Assembly (NCBI RefSeq): GCF_003441615.1
Contig: NZ_CP031842.1
Location: 2,002,501-2,066,500 of the forward strand
DNA: 64,000 nucleotides
DNA from: Dechloromonas sp. HYN0024
Lineage (GTDB): Bacteria; Pseudomonadota; Gammaproteobacteria; Burkholderiales; Rhodocyclaceae
Reading direction: 5' to 3'
Within the stretch, counting starts at the first letter, position 1. Each line of letters starts with the position of its first letter. Below the pieces are notes generated by a model. The model saw only the letters and a program-made list of their open reading frames with translations, did no database searches and was not told where the DNA came from. Shown one piece after another: positions 25,334 through 35,191 of this stretch. The translations under genes were made by a program, and so were the position numbers.

Positions 25334-27922
25334 TTACATCTCGACCGTAGCCGCCTGCTCGACAAACTCCGGAATCTGGTCGAAGTTCATGTAGCGGTAG
25401 ACTTCAGCAGCCTTGGCGTTGACCAGCTTGATCTGCTCCATGTATTCCGCAACGGTCACGATGCGGCCGGCCAGCGCGCACATGGCGGCCAGTTCAGCGG
25501 AACCGAGATAAACCTGGGTATCGATACCGAGGCGGTTCGGGAAGTTACGGGTCGAGGTGGAGATCGCGGTGGAACCCTTGCGGATCTGTGCCTGGTTACC
25601 CATACACAGCGAACAACCCGGCATTTCCATGCGGGCGCCGGACTTGCCGAGGACGCCGTAGTAGCCTTCTTCGGTCAGGATCAGGGCATCCATCTTGGTC
25701 GGCGGAGCGATCCACAGACGGGTCGGGATGTCCGACTTGCCTTCGAGGACCTTACCGGCAGCACGGAAGTGGCCGATGTTGGTCATGCAGGAGCCGATGA
25801 AGACTTCGTCGATCTTGGCACCGGCGACTTCGGACAGCAGCTTGACGTCGTCCGGGTCGTTCGGGCAGGCCAGGATCGGCTCGGTGACTTCGGCCAGATC
25901 GATTTCGATCACGGCGGCGTACTGGGCGTTGGCATCAGCCTTGAGCAGGGTGCCGTTGGCGATCCAGTCTTCCATGGCGTTGATGCGGCGCTTCAGGGTG
26001 CGGGCATCCGAGTAGCCTTCGGCGATCATCCACTTCATCAGGGTGATGTTCGAACGCATGTACTCGACCATCGGTTCCTTGTTCAGGGCGACGGCACAGG
26101 CGGCAGCAGAACGCTCGGCGGCGGCATCGGACAGTTCGAAAGCCTGTTCGACCTTGAGGTCCGGCAGACCTTCGATTTCGAGGATGCGGCCGGAGAAGAC
26201 GTTCTTCTTGCCCTTCTTCTCGACGGTCAGCAGACCAGCCTTGATGGCGTAGTACGGAATGGCGTTAACCAGGTCACGCAGGGTGATGCCTTCCTGCATC
26301 TTGCCCTTGAAGCGAACCAGCACAGACTCCGGCATGTCGAGCGGCATGACGCCGGTGGCGGCGGCAAAAGCGACCAGACCGGAGCCGGCCGGGAAGGAGA
26401 TGCCGATCGGGAAACGGGTATGCGAGTCACCACCGGTACCAACGGTATCCGGCAGCAGCAGGCGGTTCAGCCAGGAGTGGATGACGCCGTCGCCCGGACG
26501 CAGCGCAACGCCGCCACGGGTCGAGATGAAGGACGGCAGTTCGCGGTGCATGCGGACGTCGACCAGCTTCGGATAAGCCGCGGTGTGGCAGAAGGACTGC
26601 ATGACGAGGTCAGCAGAGAAGCCCAGACAGGCCAGATCCTTCAGTTCGTCGCGGGTCATCGGGCCGGTGGTGTCTTGCGAACCAACGGTCGTCATCTTCG
26701 GCTCGCAGTAGGTGCCGGGCAGGATGCCGGTGACGCCACAGGCCTTGCCGACCATCTTCTGGGCCAGCGAGTAAGCCTTGCCGTCGTCGGCCGGGTTTTG
26801 CGGCAGACGGAACAGGGTGGATTGCGGCAGCTTGAGGAATTCGCGCGCCTTGGTCGTCAGGCCACGCCCGATGATCAGCGGGATACGGCCGCCGGCACGG
26901 ACTTCGTCCATGATCACGGCAGTCTTCAGCTGGGATTCGGCAATCACGTTACCGTTCTTGAGTGCAGTAACCTTTGCGGTCGCGGCATCGACACGCAGTT
27001 CGATCTCGTCGCCCATGTCCATCTGGCCGCAATCGAGTTCGATCGGCAGAGCACCGGCATCTTCCATGGTGTTAAAGAAGATCGGGGCGATCTTGGAGCC
27101 GAGACAGACGCCGCCGAAACGCTTGTTCGGGACGAAGGGGATATCTTCGCCGGTGAACCACAGCACCGAGTTGGTGGCGGACTTGCGGGAAGAACCGGTA
27201 CCGACCACGTCACCGACGTAGGCGATCAGGTTGCCCTTCTTGGCCAGGGCTTCGAGTTGCTTGAGCGGGCCGCGCGAACCCGGCTCGTCGGCTTCAATAC
27301 CCGGACGCGGGTTCTTCAGCATGGCCAGGGCGTGCAACGGGATGTCAGGACGCGACCAGGCATCCGGGGCCGGCGACAGGTCGTCGGTATTGGTTTCGCC
27401 AGTCACCTTGAAAACGGTCAGCTTCTGCGAAGCCGGGACTTCCGGACGCGAGGTGAACCACTCGGCATCGGCCCACGACTGCATGACGGCGACGGCATTG
27501 GCGTTGCCAGCCTTGGCCAGTTCGGCGACATCGTGGAAGAAGTCGAAAACCAGCAGGGTCTTCTTCAGGCCTTCGGCGGCAGCGGCGCCACACTCGGCGC
27601 TGGCCAGCAGGTCGATCATCGGCTTGACGTTGTAACCGCCGAGCATGGTGCCGAGCAGTTCGGTCGCTTTAACCTTGGAAATCAGGGAACAGGCTTCTTC
27701 GCCCTTGGCAACCTTGGCCAGGAACTCGGCCTTGACCTTGGCGGCATCATCGACACCGGCCGGCACGCGGTAGGTGATCAGTTCGACCAGGGCAGCTTCT
27801 TCGCCCTTCGGCGGATTTTTCAGCAGGGCGACCAGTTCAGTGGTCTGTTGCTTGGACAGGGGCAGCGGGGGGATACCGAGGGCTGCACGCTCTGCAACGT
27901 GGGCGCGATAGGCTTCAAGCAC
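25334..27922 (-). CDS. acnB: Aconitate hydratase B
   Basis: 862 aa [4Fe-4S] enzyme that isomerises citrate to isocitrate and can also handle methylisocitrate. The N-terminal HEAT-like domain ([19 protein letters not shown]), the [14 protein letters not shown] and [18 protein letters not shown] blocks and cluster cysteines in [10 protein letters not shown] and [10 protein letters not shown] match AcnB throughout. The start is a GTG at 27922 with AAAGGAAG 6 bases upstream, giving VLEAYRAHV, aligned with E. coli; the longer frame to 28003 is not supported. An intrinsic terminator follows. Confidence 0.97.
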   Translation of the reverse strand: MLEAYRAHVAERAALGIPPLPLSKQQTTELVALLKNPPKGEEAALVELITYRVPAGVDDAAKVKAEFLAKVAKGEEACSLISKVKATELLGTMLGGYNVKPMIDLLASAECGAAAAEGLKKTLLVFDFFHDVAELAKAGNANAVAVMQSWADAEWFTSRPEVPASQKLTVFKVTGETNTDDLSPAPDAWSRPDIPLHALAMLKNPRPGIEADEPGSRGPLKQLEALAKKGNLIAYVGDVVGTGSSRKSATNSVLWFTGEDIPFVPNKRFGGVCLGSKIAPIFFNTMEDAGALPIELDCGQMDMGDEIELRVDAATAKVTALKNGNVIAESQLKTAVIMDEVRAGGRIPLIIGRGLTTKAREFLKLPQSTLFRLPQNPADDGKAYSLAQKMVGKACGVTGILPGTYCEPKMTTVGSQDTTGPMTRDELKDLACLGFSADLVMQSFCHTAAYPKLVDVRMHRELPSFISTRGGVALRPGDGVIHSWLNRLLLPDTVGTGGDSHTRFPIGISFPAGSGLVAFAAATGVMPLDMPESVLVRFKGKMQEGITLRDLVNAIPYYAIKAGLLTVEKKGKKNVFSGRILEIEGLPDLKVEQAFELSDAAAERSAAACAVALNKEPMVEYMRSNITLMKWMIAEGYSDARTLKRRINAMEDWIANGTLLKADANAQYAAVIEIDLAEVTEPILACPNDPDDVKLLSEVAGAKIDEVFIGSCMTNIGHFRAAGKVLEGKSDIPTRLWIAPPTKMDALILTEEGYYGVLGKSGARMEMPGCSLCMGNQAQIRKGSTAISTSTRNFPNRLGIDTQVYLGSAELAAMCALAGRIVTVAEYMEQIKLVNAKAAEVYRYMNFDQIPEFVEQAATVEM

Positions 27923-28369
27923 GGCGACTTCCTTTCGTAAAGGGTTGCTCTGGGAAACGAATATTTTACGACAACGGCGGCGGCCTGATAGTTCGAAAAA
28001 CAACGGCCCGCCACCGTGACTTGCGGGTCTTATATATTTTATATGTTATATCACCCTTAAGGCTAGACCTGATCGGGGCAAACGCGGGTCCATCGCCAAC
28101 CTGCCTATTATTTAGGCAGAGCCCTCAAAACCATTGTCGCTCAATAGATTACAGCAACTGTCCCGAGCTTATCCACAGCCTTGTCCGACCCTGATGGGGA
28201 TAAAGATTGCTGATGGCAGCCGTTTCCACAGGCCAGAAATTGTTGCGGCGCGTCATTAAATGCCTGAGCAACTGCGCCGAAACGATGCCGATTCCTGTTT
28301 GGCGTCCTGCCTAAATTGGTTTGCCTTTACAATTTGATCGCCCCCCAACGACGATTGCCGAGCACCGAC
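27923..28369. promoter_or_regulatory. Intergenic region between acnB and the MoxR gene
   Basis: About 450 bp with no supported gene. It holds the acnB leader, an AT-rich block at 28028-28060 containing TCTTATATA (half of the GntR-like palindrome near mdh), and one perfect DnaA-box sequence TTATCCACA at 28169-28177. A single box without AT-rich unwinding repeats or dnaA/dnaN nearby is not an origin. Confidence 0.5.
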
Positions 28370-29212
28370 ATGAAATTTGAAGGCACCGATACCTATGTCG
28401 CCACCCGCGACCTGACCCTGGCAGTCAACGCCGCCATCGCCCTGCAACGCCCGCTGCTCATTAAGGGCGAACCGGGCACCGGCAAGACCCTGCTCGCCGA
28501 GGAAGTGGCCAGTGCGCTGGGCATGCCGCTCTTTCAATGGCACATCAAGTCGACCACCAAGGCCCAGCAGGGTCTCTATGAATACGACGCAGTTTCCCGG
28601 CTACGCGACTCGCAACTCGGCGACCCGCGCGTCGAGGACATCTCGCATTACATCGTGCATGGCGTGCTGTGGCAGGCTTTTGAATGCGACGAACCCTCAG
28701 TTGTGTTGATCGACGAGATCGACAAGGCCGACATCGAGTTCCCCAACGACCTGCTGCGCGAACTCGACCGCATGGAATTTTATTGCTACGAGTTGCACCG
28801 CACTATCAGGGCAAAGCACCGGCCGCTCATCATCATTACCTCCAACAACGAAAAAGAGTTGCCGGACGCCTTCCTGCGCCGCTGCTTTTTTCACTACATC
28901 AAGTTTCCCGACAGGGAAACGATGCAGCGCATCGTCAGCGTGCATTTCCCGGTACTCAAGCACGAACTGCTCAAGGAAGCGCTCGAAGTCTTTTTCGATC
29001 TGCGCGAGGTCCCCGGACTCAAGAAGAAGCCGTCGACCAGCGAACTGATCGACTGGCTGAAACTGCTGCTGGCCGAAGATATCCCGCCCGAAGCCCTGCG
29101 CGCCAGCGAGGCCAGGGATGCCATCCCGCCGCTGCATGGCGCCCTGCTCAAGAACGAACAGGATGTGCACCTCTTTGAACGTCTGGCTTTCATGGCGCGC
29201 CGCAAGACGTAA
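28370..29212 (+). CDS. MoxR-family AAA+ ATPase
   Basis: 280 aa. Walker A GEPGTGKT near residue 33, Walker B VVLIDEIDKAD, and the sensor segment IIITSNNEKELPDAFLRRCFFHYI mark a MoxR ATPase of the type paired with VWA proteins. Such pairs act as chaperone-like systems that insert cofactors or mature enzymes. The frame extends to 28316, but ATG 28370 starts at the conserved KFEGTDTYVA block. The stop codon abuts the VWA gene start (TAAATG). Confidence 0.92.
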   Translation: MKFEGTDTYVATRDLTLAVNAAIALQRPLLIKGEPGTGKTLLAEEVASALGMPLFQWHIKSTTKAQQGLYEYDAVSRLRDSQLGDPRVEDISHYIVHGVLWQAFECDEPSVVLIDEIDKADIEFPNDLLRELDRMEFYCYELHRTIRAKHRPLIIITSNNEKELPDAFLRRCFFHYIKFPDRETMQRIVSVHFPVLKHELLKEALEVFFDLREVPGLKKKPSTSELIDWLKLLLAEDIPPEALRASEARDAIPPLHGALLKNEQDVHLFERLAFMARRKT

Positions 29213-30385
29213 ATGCTGGTCGATTTCTTCCTGCACCTGAAAGCCCGTCAGCTGCCGGTGTCCACCAACGAACTGCTGGCCTTGCTCGAAGCCCTTGACG
29301 CGCGACTGGTCAGTGGCAGCCTCGACGATTTCTACCTGCTGTCACGTGCTCTGCTGGTCAAGGACGAGGCGCTGTACGACCGCTTCGACCGGGCCTTCGG
29401 CGAGTATTTTCGCGGCATCGAATCCCTCCCCGGCTTTGCCCCGGAAGTCCCGGAGGAATGGCTGGAACTGGCCGCACGCCGCCATCTGTCGGAAGCGGAT
29501 CGCCTGAAACTGCAGAAACTCAGCTACGAGAAAATTTTCCAGCAATTAAAGGAGCGCCTGGCCGAGCAGAAGGAACGCCACTCGGGGGGCAGCAAGTGGA
29601 TCGGCACGGCCGGCACCTCGCCCTACGGCCACGGCGGCTACAACCCTGAAGGGGTACGCATCGGCGGCGACTCAGTGGGCAACCGCACTGCAATCAAGGT
29701 ATGGGACCAGCGCGAGTTCCGCAATCTCGATGACACGGTCGATCTCGGCGTACGCAACATCAAGGTCGCCCTGCGCCGGTTACGCCGCTTTGCCCGCAAA
29801 GGCGCCGCCACCGAACTCGATCTCGACGGCACCATTGCCGGCACCGCCCGCAACGGCGGCTGGCTTGACCTGCACCTGCGGCCCGAGCGCCACAATGCCG
29901 TCAAGGTACTGCTCTTCCTTGACATCGGCGGTTCGATGGATGATCACATCCAGGCCTGCGAGGAACTGTTCTCGGCCGCCCGGGCCGAATTCAAGCATCT
30001 CGAACACTTCTACTTCCACAACTGCGTCTATGAAGGGGTGTGGAAGGACAATCGCCGTCGTCACAGCGAAAAGCTGTCAACCTGGGATGTCATCCACACC
30101 TACGGGCCTGATTACAAGCTGGTTTTCGTAGGTGATGCCAGCATGAGCCCCTACGAAATCGCCCGTCCCGGCGGCAGTGTCGAACACTGGAACGAAGAGG
30201 CCGGCGCTGTCTGGCTCGAACGCCTGCTTACCACCTGGCCGCGTGCCGCCTGGCTCAACCCGCTGCCGGAAGCCCACTGGAACTACACGCCATCCATCCA
30301 GATGATCGATCAACTGCTCGGCAAACGGATGTTTCCGCTAACCATCGACGGCCTGGAACGGGCCATGCGCAGCCTGTCGAAATAG
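29213..30385 (+). CDS. VWA-domain protein, CoxE-like partner of MoxR
   Basis: 390 aa. N-terminal helical part (FFLHLKARQLPVSTNELLALL), middle glycine-rich segment, and a C-terminal von Willebrand A domain whose metal site reads DIGGSMDDHI, a DxGxS form rather than DxSxS. It starts immediately after the MoxR stop. Together they form a MoxR/VWA pair as in cox and Cbb/gas-vesicle-associated systems; with no maturase target beside them, the client is unknown. Confidence 0.9.
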   Translation: MLVDFFLHLKARQLPVSTNELLALLEALDARLVSGSLDDFYLLSRALLVKDEALYDRFDRAFGEYFRGIESLPGFAPEVPEEWLELAARRHLSEADRLKLQKLSYEKIFQQLKERLAEQKERHSGGSKWIGTAGTSPYGHGGYNPEGVRIGGDSVGNRTAIKVWDQREFRNLDDTVDLGVRNIKVALRRLRRFARKGAATELDLDGTIAGTARNGGWLDLHLRPERHNAVKVLLFLDIGGSMDDHIQACEELFSAARAEFKHLEHFYFHNCVYEGVWKDNRRRHSEKLSTWDVIHTYGPDYKLVFVGDASMSPYEIARPGGSVEHWNEEAGAVWLERLLTTWPRAAWLNPLPEAHWNYTPSIQMIDQLLGKRMFPLTIDGLERAMRSLSK

Positions 30386-30477
30386 CGCTGAGAAGAGCGT
30401 CTGTCCGCGTGTGAAAAAAACCCACGCAGTCCGATATTGGACGTAGAATCTCCGTGCATAAACACTGTTGGCCAACC

Positions 30478-30891
30478 ATGTTTCGTAAATACGCACCTGC
30501 CCTCCTCCTTATCGGCATAGCCACCTGCCTGCCAGCCTGCGCGCCGGTAGCCATCTCGGCGGCCGGGGTCGGGGCCAGTGCACTGTTCACCCATCACAGC
30601 AATGGCCAGGCTTCGCGCACCTTTACCGCCACCCTGCCCCGGGTCCACGTGGCGGTACTTGCCGCCCTGAAAAAGATGTCGATCAAACCCGGCCCAACTG
30701 AGAAAATCGAGCAGGGTGAGCGGATCACGGCAAAAGCCGGTGGCCGCACTATCGAAATCGAACTGGAAGTCCTGACGGCAAACACCACCCGCATGCGTAC
30801 GATTGCCCGCAACGAAGGTGGCCTGACGCTGGACTCGGCGACCGCCACCGAAATCACCAACCAGACCGAAGCTGCCGTTGGCCGCGGCTGA
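30478..30891 (+). CDS. Small lipoprotein (DUF3568-like)
   Basis: 137 aa envelope lipoprotein. The signal peptide ends in lipobox LPAC near residue 20, so Cys becomes lipidated. The mature part (TFTATLPRVHVAVLAALKKM, TRMRTIARNEG) resembles the DUF3568 group, whose function is unknown. A GTG at 30454 would extend the N-terminus by 8 residues, but ATG 30478 precedes a proper signal peptide. Located after the MoxR/VWA pair with a 92-bp gap, so probably its own transcript. Confidence 0.8.
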   Translation: MFRKYAPALLLIGIATCLPACAPVAISAAGVGASALFTHHSNGQASRTFTATLPRVHVAVLAALKKMSIKPGPTEKIEQGERITAKAGGRTIEIELEVLTANTTRMRTIARNEGGLTLDSATATEITNQTEAAVGRG

Positions 30892-30921
30892 CCACGCCGG
30901 CAGCAAGACGGGCACTGGCGC

Positions 30922-31236
30922 TTAAAGCGGGTCCAGCCCGCAGCGTTGTCTCGCCCGGTTACAGGCGGCATGTTCGGTATCGAACTCCCGGCACGGCGAC
31001 GGACGACTGCCATAGATACTGCAACCGACCTGAGCCCCGATCTCACCAACGAGGGCAACGCAGCGCGCTGCCGCCGCATCGGTACCGGCCATGCGAACGA
31101 TATTGGCGTTAACCGGCACGGTCATGTGCAGCGGCACACCCGCCTCCCAGGCAAATGCACCGCCAGCCAGTTCGGCCGGATGAAAATCGACGCGAAAGCT
31201 GACGCAGCAGGCACCGCAAGTCTGGCAGACACTCAT
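30922..31236 (-). CDS. YkgJ-family cysteine cluster protein
   Basis: 104 aa with the CxxCxxCC opening (VCQTCGACC), then cysteines in RCVAL, GCSIYGSRPSPCREF and CNRAR, the CxxCxxC(C)...C...C pattern of the YkgJ zinc/iron-sulfur family. Biochemical role is not established for the family. The ATG overlaps the stop of the upstream methyltransferase gene (ATGA), which suggests translation in the same unit as the tRNA-modification genes dusC and the trmB-like gene. Confidence 0.86.
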   Translation of the reverse strand: MSVCQTCGACCVSFRVDFHPAELAGGAFAWEAGVPLHMTVPVNANIVRMAGTDAAAARCVALVGEIGAQVGCSIYGSRPSPCREFDTEHAACNRARQRCGLDPL

Positions 31237-31913
31237 GGCAGGCTGACCCGACAGCGCCACAGTTCGTGGCCGGAGGCGAGATATTTCTTCTCGAAGGGCG
31301 TCATCGGGTCAGCCGTCTGCCACGGTTCGGCAACCACGGGCTGACCTGAAAGAAGGCTCAGGGCCAGCGCCATTTCCTCGATGTAGATGCGCCAGTTGCT
31401 GCGGCATTCGACTTCACCGCCCAGTTCGCGCCACACCGGAAACACCGCGTGGCCTTGCCAGCGCCGGGCCAGATGGCCGATTTTCGGCCACGGATTGGGG
31501 TAGAGGTTGTAATGCCGAGACAGACGAATCCGGTGCTCGGCGAGCAGGCGCCAGAAATCGACCAAATCGGCCCGAATGAGCAAGGCATTGGCCGGCATCG
31601 GCAAGGGCTTGCCACGACTGATGCGGTCGAGCGACTGATCAACGCCAAGAACAAAATGATCGGGAAAGGTTTCGGCAATGCGCTGCGTACTCCAGCCAAC
31701 ACCGCAGCCGGCATCGAGAATCAACGGTGCCTCGCGATTCCAGGCGGCGCGGGCCGCCATCGCCAGGGCAAAGGCGGCGCGGTTGTAATCAGCCACCGGC
31801 TTGCGGAACGGGTGCGCCATGTGGCGGCGGACCAGTCCCTCCAGATCACGGTGGGCCCCCTCCTGGGCGCTGGCGATAAAGCGGGAATTTCCTGACATGG
31901 TGCTATCCATCAT
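31233..31913 (-). CDS. TrmB-like tRNA (guanine-N7) methyltransferase family protein
   Basis: 226 aa SAM methyltransferase. LILDAGCGVGWSTQRIAE is motif I; YPNPWPKIGHLARRWQGH is the catalytic/RNA-binding signature of the TrmB family (PDPWPK+xHxKRR in classical TrmB). The shifted motif (PNPWPK, LARRW) marks a divergent TrmB-like paralogue, so true m7G46 activity is uncertain. It overlaps dusC upstream (ATGA) and the YkgJ gene downstream (ATGA). Confidence 0.8.
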   Translation of the reverse strand: MMDSTMSGNSRFIASAQEGAHRDLEGLVRRHMAHPFRKPVADYNRAAFALAMAARAAWNREAPLILDAGCGVGWSTQRIAETFPDHFVLGVDQSLDRISRGKPLPMPANALLIRADLVDFWRLLAEHRIRLSRHYNLYPNPWPKIGHLARRWQGHAVFPVWRELGGEVECRSNWRIYIEEMALALSLLSGQPVVAEPWQTADPMTPFEKKYLASGHELWRCRVSLP

Positions 31914-32869
31914 GCCGCCAGCTGTTGCTGGGTAAGCAGCCCCTCGGCCATCAGCGCGGCATCAATCTCGGCGGCCCCCTTGATCGGGCGCAGCAAATCG
32001 TACAACACTGCAGCCTCCGGGTAATGACGGCGCAGCATGGCCAGCCATTGCTTGAGCCGGCCGCCGGCATGCACCGCCACCACTTTCTTGCGCACCCCCA
32101 GCCAATAGTCGCCCACGGCCGGCCTGATTTCCGCCCAGCCGTCCGTCGCCTCGCCGCGCACCCGCCGCGCCAGGAGCGGATCGGCGACGGCGCCACGACC
32201 AATCATGATGTCGGGGCACCCGGTCGCCAGTTGGCAGTTGCGAAAATCCTCGACGGTCCATACCTCGCCGTTAGCAATCAGCGGAATGGCGATGGCGGCA
32301 CGCACCCGGTCGATCCACTCCCAGCGCGCTGGCGGACGATAGCCGTCCACTTTCGTCCGGCCATGCACGATCAGTTCGTCGATACCTGCGGCAGCCAGGG
32401 CCTGAGCGTTGTCTATGGCCCGACTGGTGTCGTCGATACCGAGGCGCATCTTGGCGGTGAACGGGATATGTGCGGGGACTACAGCGCGCACGGCGCTGGC
32501 AATTTCGTTGAGCAATTCGGGTTCGCCGAGCAGGGCTGCGCCGCCGCGATGACGATTGACTGTCGGCGCCGGGCAGCCGAAATTGAGGTCGATGCCAGCC
32601 GGGTTGAGCGTCACTAACCGCCGCGCATTCTCAGCCATCAGGCATGGGTCTGACCCGAGTAACTGAACCCGCATTGGCGTCCCCGCTGCCGTCCGGCCAC
32701 CGTTCAGCAGTTCCGGGCAAATCCGCTCGTAGGTCTTGACCGGCAGAACATTGGCCGACACCCGGACAAACTCGCAAATCCCCCAATCGTATCCGCCAAT
32801 GGCCGTCAGCACGCCGCGCAACAAATCGTCGGCAAGCCCTTCCATGGGGGCGAGAAGAATGCGGGACAT
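31910..32869 (-). CDS. dusC: tRNA-dihydrouridine(16) synthase
   Basis: 319 aa FMN enzyme that reduces U16 in the tRNA D-loop. Visible: LLAPMEGLADDLLR at the start, the catalytic cysteine in GIDLNFGCPAPTVNRHRGGA, and FMN-contact segments HGRTKVDGYRP and PLIANGEVW. The DusC branch is favoured over DusA/B by the DWGICEFVRVS block. The start at 32869 matches E. coli DusC; the frame upstream to 33157 runs through low-complexity text. First gene of a three-gene overlapping unit. Confidence 0.92.
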   Translation of the reverse strand: MSRILLAPMEGLADDLLRGVLTAIGGYDWGICEFVRVSANVLPVKTYERICPELLNGGRTAAGTPMRVQLLGSDPCLMAENARRLVTLNPAGIDLNFGCPAPTVNRHRGGAALLGEPELLNEIASAVRAVVPAHIPFTAKMRLGIDDTSRAIDNAQALAAAGIDELIVHGRTKVDGYRPPARWEWIDRVRAAIAIPLIANGEVWTVEDFRNCQLATGCPDIMIGRGAVADPLLARRVRGEATDGWAEIRPAVGDYWLGVRKKVVAVHAGGRLKQWLAMLRRHYPEAAVLYDLLRPIKGAAEIDAALMAEGLLTQQQLAA

Positions 32870-32966
32870 CGTTAGTTCCGGACAAGGCGTTATGAAGGCG
32901 GGCATTATAAGCCGCCCGACGACCAGCCCAGTCGGCCGCCGGGATTTCGCCGCCCGCGAACCTGCC

Positions 32967-33344
32967 TTACGGCCTGGCGGGGACGGCTTGCCAGCCCTCA
33001 GGACAAGCCTGCGTGTAGGGGTAGTACATGGCGCTCGACCCGCAGTAATACCAGGAACCCGATGCATTGGCAGGCTGTGCTGGAATGGGTGCGGGCAGTT
33101 GCACCACATCATTGGGCTGTTGCGGATAATACGGCCCGCCATAGTAAGGATCGGCATAAGCCGGCCGGCTCCGTTCCGCCATGATGGCCAAGCCGGTCAG
33201 CGCACCAAACACAGCCAGGCCAGCCCAGCCCGAGCCTCCACCGCCATGGTGACTATATCCCCCGTGACCATAGCCACGTTGGGCATAAGCCGGCGGCACC
33301 AGCAACGCCAGGGCCAGCAAGGCGGGAAGAATAAGTTTACGCAT
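32967..33344 (-). CDS. Secreted glycine/tyrosine-rich small protein
   Basis: 125 aa. Signal peptide KLILPALLALALLVPPAYA, then a GYGHGGYSHHGGGG segment, a single hydrophobic helix (WAGLAVFGALTGLAIMA), a proline-rich linker and a conserved tail WYYCGSSAMYYPYTQACPEGW with two cysteines likely disulfide-bonded. The tail is a recurring motif in small exported proteins of proteobacteria; function unknown. Stand-alone gene. Confidence 0.75.
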   Translation of the reverse strand: MRKLILPALLALALLVPPAYAQRGYGHGGYSHHGGGGSGWAGLAVFGALTGLAIMAERSRPAYADPYYGGPYYPQQPNDVVQLPAPIPAQPANASGSWYYCGSSAMYYPYTQACPEGWQAVPARP

Positions 33345-33667
33345 GATCGACTCCTCGGCATCGCGGAACCGACAAGGCTCCAACCTCAGTATAGGCGGCA
33401 TCCGGCGACACGTTGCAACGCTGACAGATGATTACGCCTCAGGCACAAGGCTCGGCAACGCTGGGGCCTGACGGATGCTGATCGTCAATGTGTGCAAAGG
33501 GCCCAGTCCGGTCGTCGAGCGGGAACAAAGCTGCCGCTCAGCCAATTCGCGGTTCAGAAAAATACACGGTTCCGAACTACCGTTGGCGATCTCACCCAAT
33601 CGGCCATAGGCCGCCGACCAAAATCTCCCGACTTAGATGCCTTCACCTCGTGTGCTTACTCAGTTTT
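33345..33667. other. Intergenic region without supported gene
   Basis: About 320 bp between a secreted protein gene and the LysR gene (both minus). It carries the promoter of the former. Two overlapping plus-strand frames near 33490-33720 have no ribosome site, no domain and run into the LysR coding region, so I reject them. No repeats or hairpins with T tracts seen. Confidence 0.5.
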
Positions 33668-34570
33668 TCACACGCCACCAAGGCCTTCCTTGAGCAATGC
33701 ATCGAGGAAAGCTTGAGCCGGTAACGAGAGAATCTTGCTGCTCAGGTGCACGACATTCCATGCCTGCTTGAGCGGGAATCCTTCAACTTCGAGGATAGCC
33801 AGACCATCCCGCGCGAAACCGTTACCCAGCGCATGGCGCGAGAGAACGGACAAGCCCATGCCGCTAGCGACCAGATCACGAATCGCCTCATTGCTGGCGA
33901 GCGCGAGACGCACTTTGAGTTGCGTACCGAGCGCCTGCATGTGCTGATCGATAACGTGACGTGACCCGGAACCCAGTTCGCGCAAAAGGAACGCTTCGCT
34001 GGCCAGGTCCTGGATCGAAACAGGTTTGCCGACGGCCCAATGGGTAGCCGGGGCAATCACGACATACTCATTGTCAAGAAAGGGCAGACTGACGATATCC
34101 AGATCATCAGGTGGATAGGACATTACGTAGAGATCGTCCTGATTGTTGCGCAGGCGCTCGACAATTTTTGCGCGGTTGGCGATCTCCAGTTCGATATCAA
34201 TATCCGGATAACGCTGGCAAAAGGCGCCCAGCATGCGGGGAAGAAAATACTTGGCGGTGGTGACCAAGGCGACACGCAATTTGCCACGTCTCAGCCCTTT
34301 CAGCTCGTCGACTGCCGACTCGAATCGATTCCAGATGTCATCGAGGCTGCGCACCGTTTTGAGCAATTCCTCACCAGCGGGCGTTAATGCAATATCGCGC
34401 CCGGTCTGTTCGAAAAGAGGTAGGCCGATAGTCTCCGAAATTTGCTTTATCTGTATGGAAACAGCCGGCTGAGTCAGGTGGAGTGCGTCCGCCGCTTTGG
34501 TAAAACTATTCAGCCGGGAGACAGCAGCAAAGGTTTCCAGCTGGCGAAAGGTAATGCGACGACGTGGCAT
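33668..34570 (-). CDS. LysR-family regulator (CbbR-like)
   Basis: 300 aa. N-terminal winged helix with FRQLETFAAVSRLNSFTKAA and LTQPAVSIQIKQISE, then a type-2 periplasmic-binding effector domain beginning GKLRVALVTTAKYFLPRML, which resembles CbbR/CysB-like members. It is divergent from the TerB-like gene with a 120-bp intergenic region that contains sequence repeated upstream of the second TerB-like gene. I infer that it controls these two genes; no RuBisCO gene is near. Confidence 0.87.
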   Translation of the reverse strand: MPRRRITFRQLETFAAVSRLNSFTKAADALHLTQPAVSIQIKQISETIGLPLFEQTGRDIALTPAGEELLKTVRSLDDIWNRFESAVDELKGLRRGKLRVALVTTAKYFLPRMLGAFCQRYPDIDIELEIANRAKIVERLRNNQDDLYVMSYPPDDLDIVSLPFLDNEYVVIAPATHWAVGKPVSIQDLASEAFLLRELGSGSRHVIDQHMQALGTQLKVRLALASNEAIRDLVASGMGLSVLSRHALGNGFARDGLAILEVEGFPLKQAWNVVHLSSKILSLPAQAFLDALLKEGLGGV

Positions 34571-34572
34571 AT

Positions 34573-34640
34573 ATAAGCCTCAACAAATTATTGGTCATCA
34601 ATTGTTTAATTGGATTTTATATGTTTCAGCAACGATAGTG
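34573..34640 (+). promoter_or_regulatory. Promoter/operator of the first TerB-like gene (copy 1)
   Basis: Contains ATAAG, CAnCAAAT, then TTGTTTAATTGGATTT (34602-34617) and ATAGTG (34635-34640). The same blocks with the same 29-bp spacing recur at 35471-35537. TTGGAT and GATAGT with an 18-bp gap form a sigma70-like -35/-10 pair. It lies in the divergent region next to the LysR gene. Confidence 0.6.
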
Positions 34641-34690
34641 GCATTGCAAGCACTGCAAATATCGACCCGACCTTTTCAAGGAGACCCGAA

Positions 34691-35191
34691 GTGCGTAAAT
34701 ACACCAACAACAGCCCGGAAGCTGGTGCCCGCCTTGTGGCACTGGCATTGATGGCCGACGGGGCCATTGATCGCAGTGAAATCCTGTTGCTTGAGCGGCA
34801 GAACGTGATGGCTCGACTCGGCCTGGACAACGAGCAGTTCGACGCGATCTATTACGAATACTGCACGGACATGCTGGCCAGTGCACAACGCCATGCTTCC
34901 GGGCGACTCGAACTGGATAAACTGGCCATCAAAGCGCTGCTCGACGAAATCAGCGATCCCGTGCTGCAGAAAAAAATACTGCGCATCTTGCTTGATATCG
35001 TCCATGCCGACCATCGCCTGACTGCCGGCGAAGCCTCATTGATTGCACTGGCCCTCGAGCGCTGGGACATGAACTTGTGCGGCATGACCGATTCATCCGT
35101 CCCGCGCCATTGCCTGTCTTCAGATACGCCAATCCGTCACGGCTCAACGGTCAGCAGTACCGGAGCAAGTCATCATGTTGCCACTGGATAG
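34691..35191 (+). CDS. TerB-like protein, paralogue 1
   Basis: 166 aa helical protein. It has TerB-type repeated motifs LVALALMADGAIDRSEILLL and LLDIVHADHRLTAGEASLI, the acidic ADG/AD pattern also found in tellurite-resistance TerB and DjlA. It is about 45 percent similar by eye to the product at 35601. The start is a GTG with AAGGAG 6 bases upstream, at the exact position of the ATG of the paralogue; an ATG at 34610 would fall within the promoter. The last 40 residues differ from the paralogue and overlap the next gene. Confidence 0.8.
   Translation: MRKYTNNSPEAGARLVALALMADGAIDRSEILLLERQNVMARLGLDNEQFDAIYYEYCTDMLASAQRHASGRLELDKLAIKALLDEISDPVLQKKILRILLDIVHADHRLTAGEASLIALALERWDMNLCGMTDSSVPRHCLSSDTPIRHGSTVSSTGASHHVATG

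Noticed and set aside
25244..27940. Plus-strand open frame of 898 codons across acnB
   Set aside because: It is the exact antisense of a confident aconitase B gene; long open antisense frames arise from high GC and biased codons. No ribosome site or domain.
28169..28177. Replication origin near the DnaA box
   Set aside because: Only one box, no AT-rich unwinding repeats and no dnaA, dnaN or gidA nearby.
33488..33724. Two short overlapping plus-strand frames near the LysR 3' end
   Set aside because: They overlap the LysR coding sequence and lack start signals or domains.
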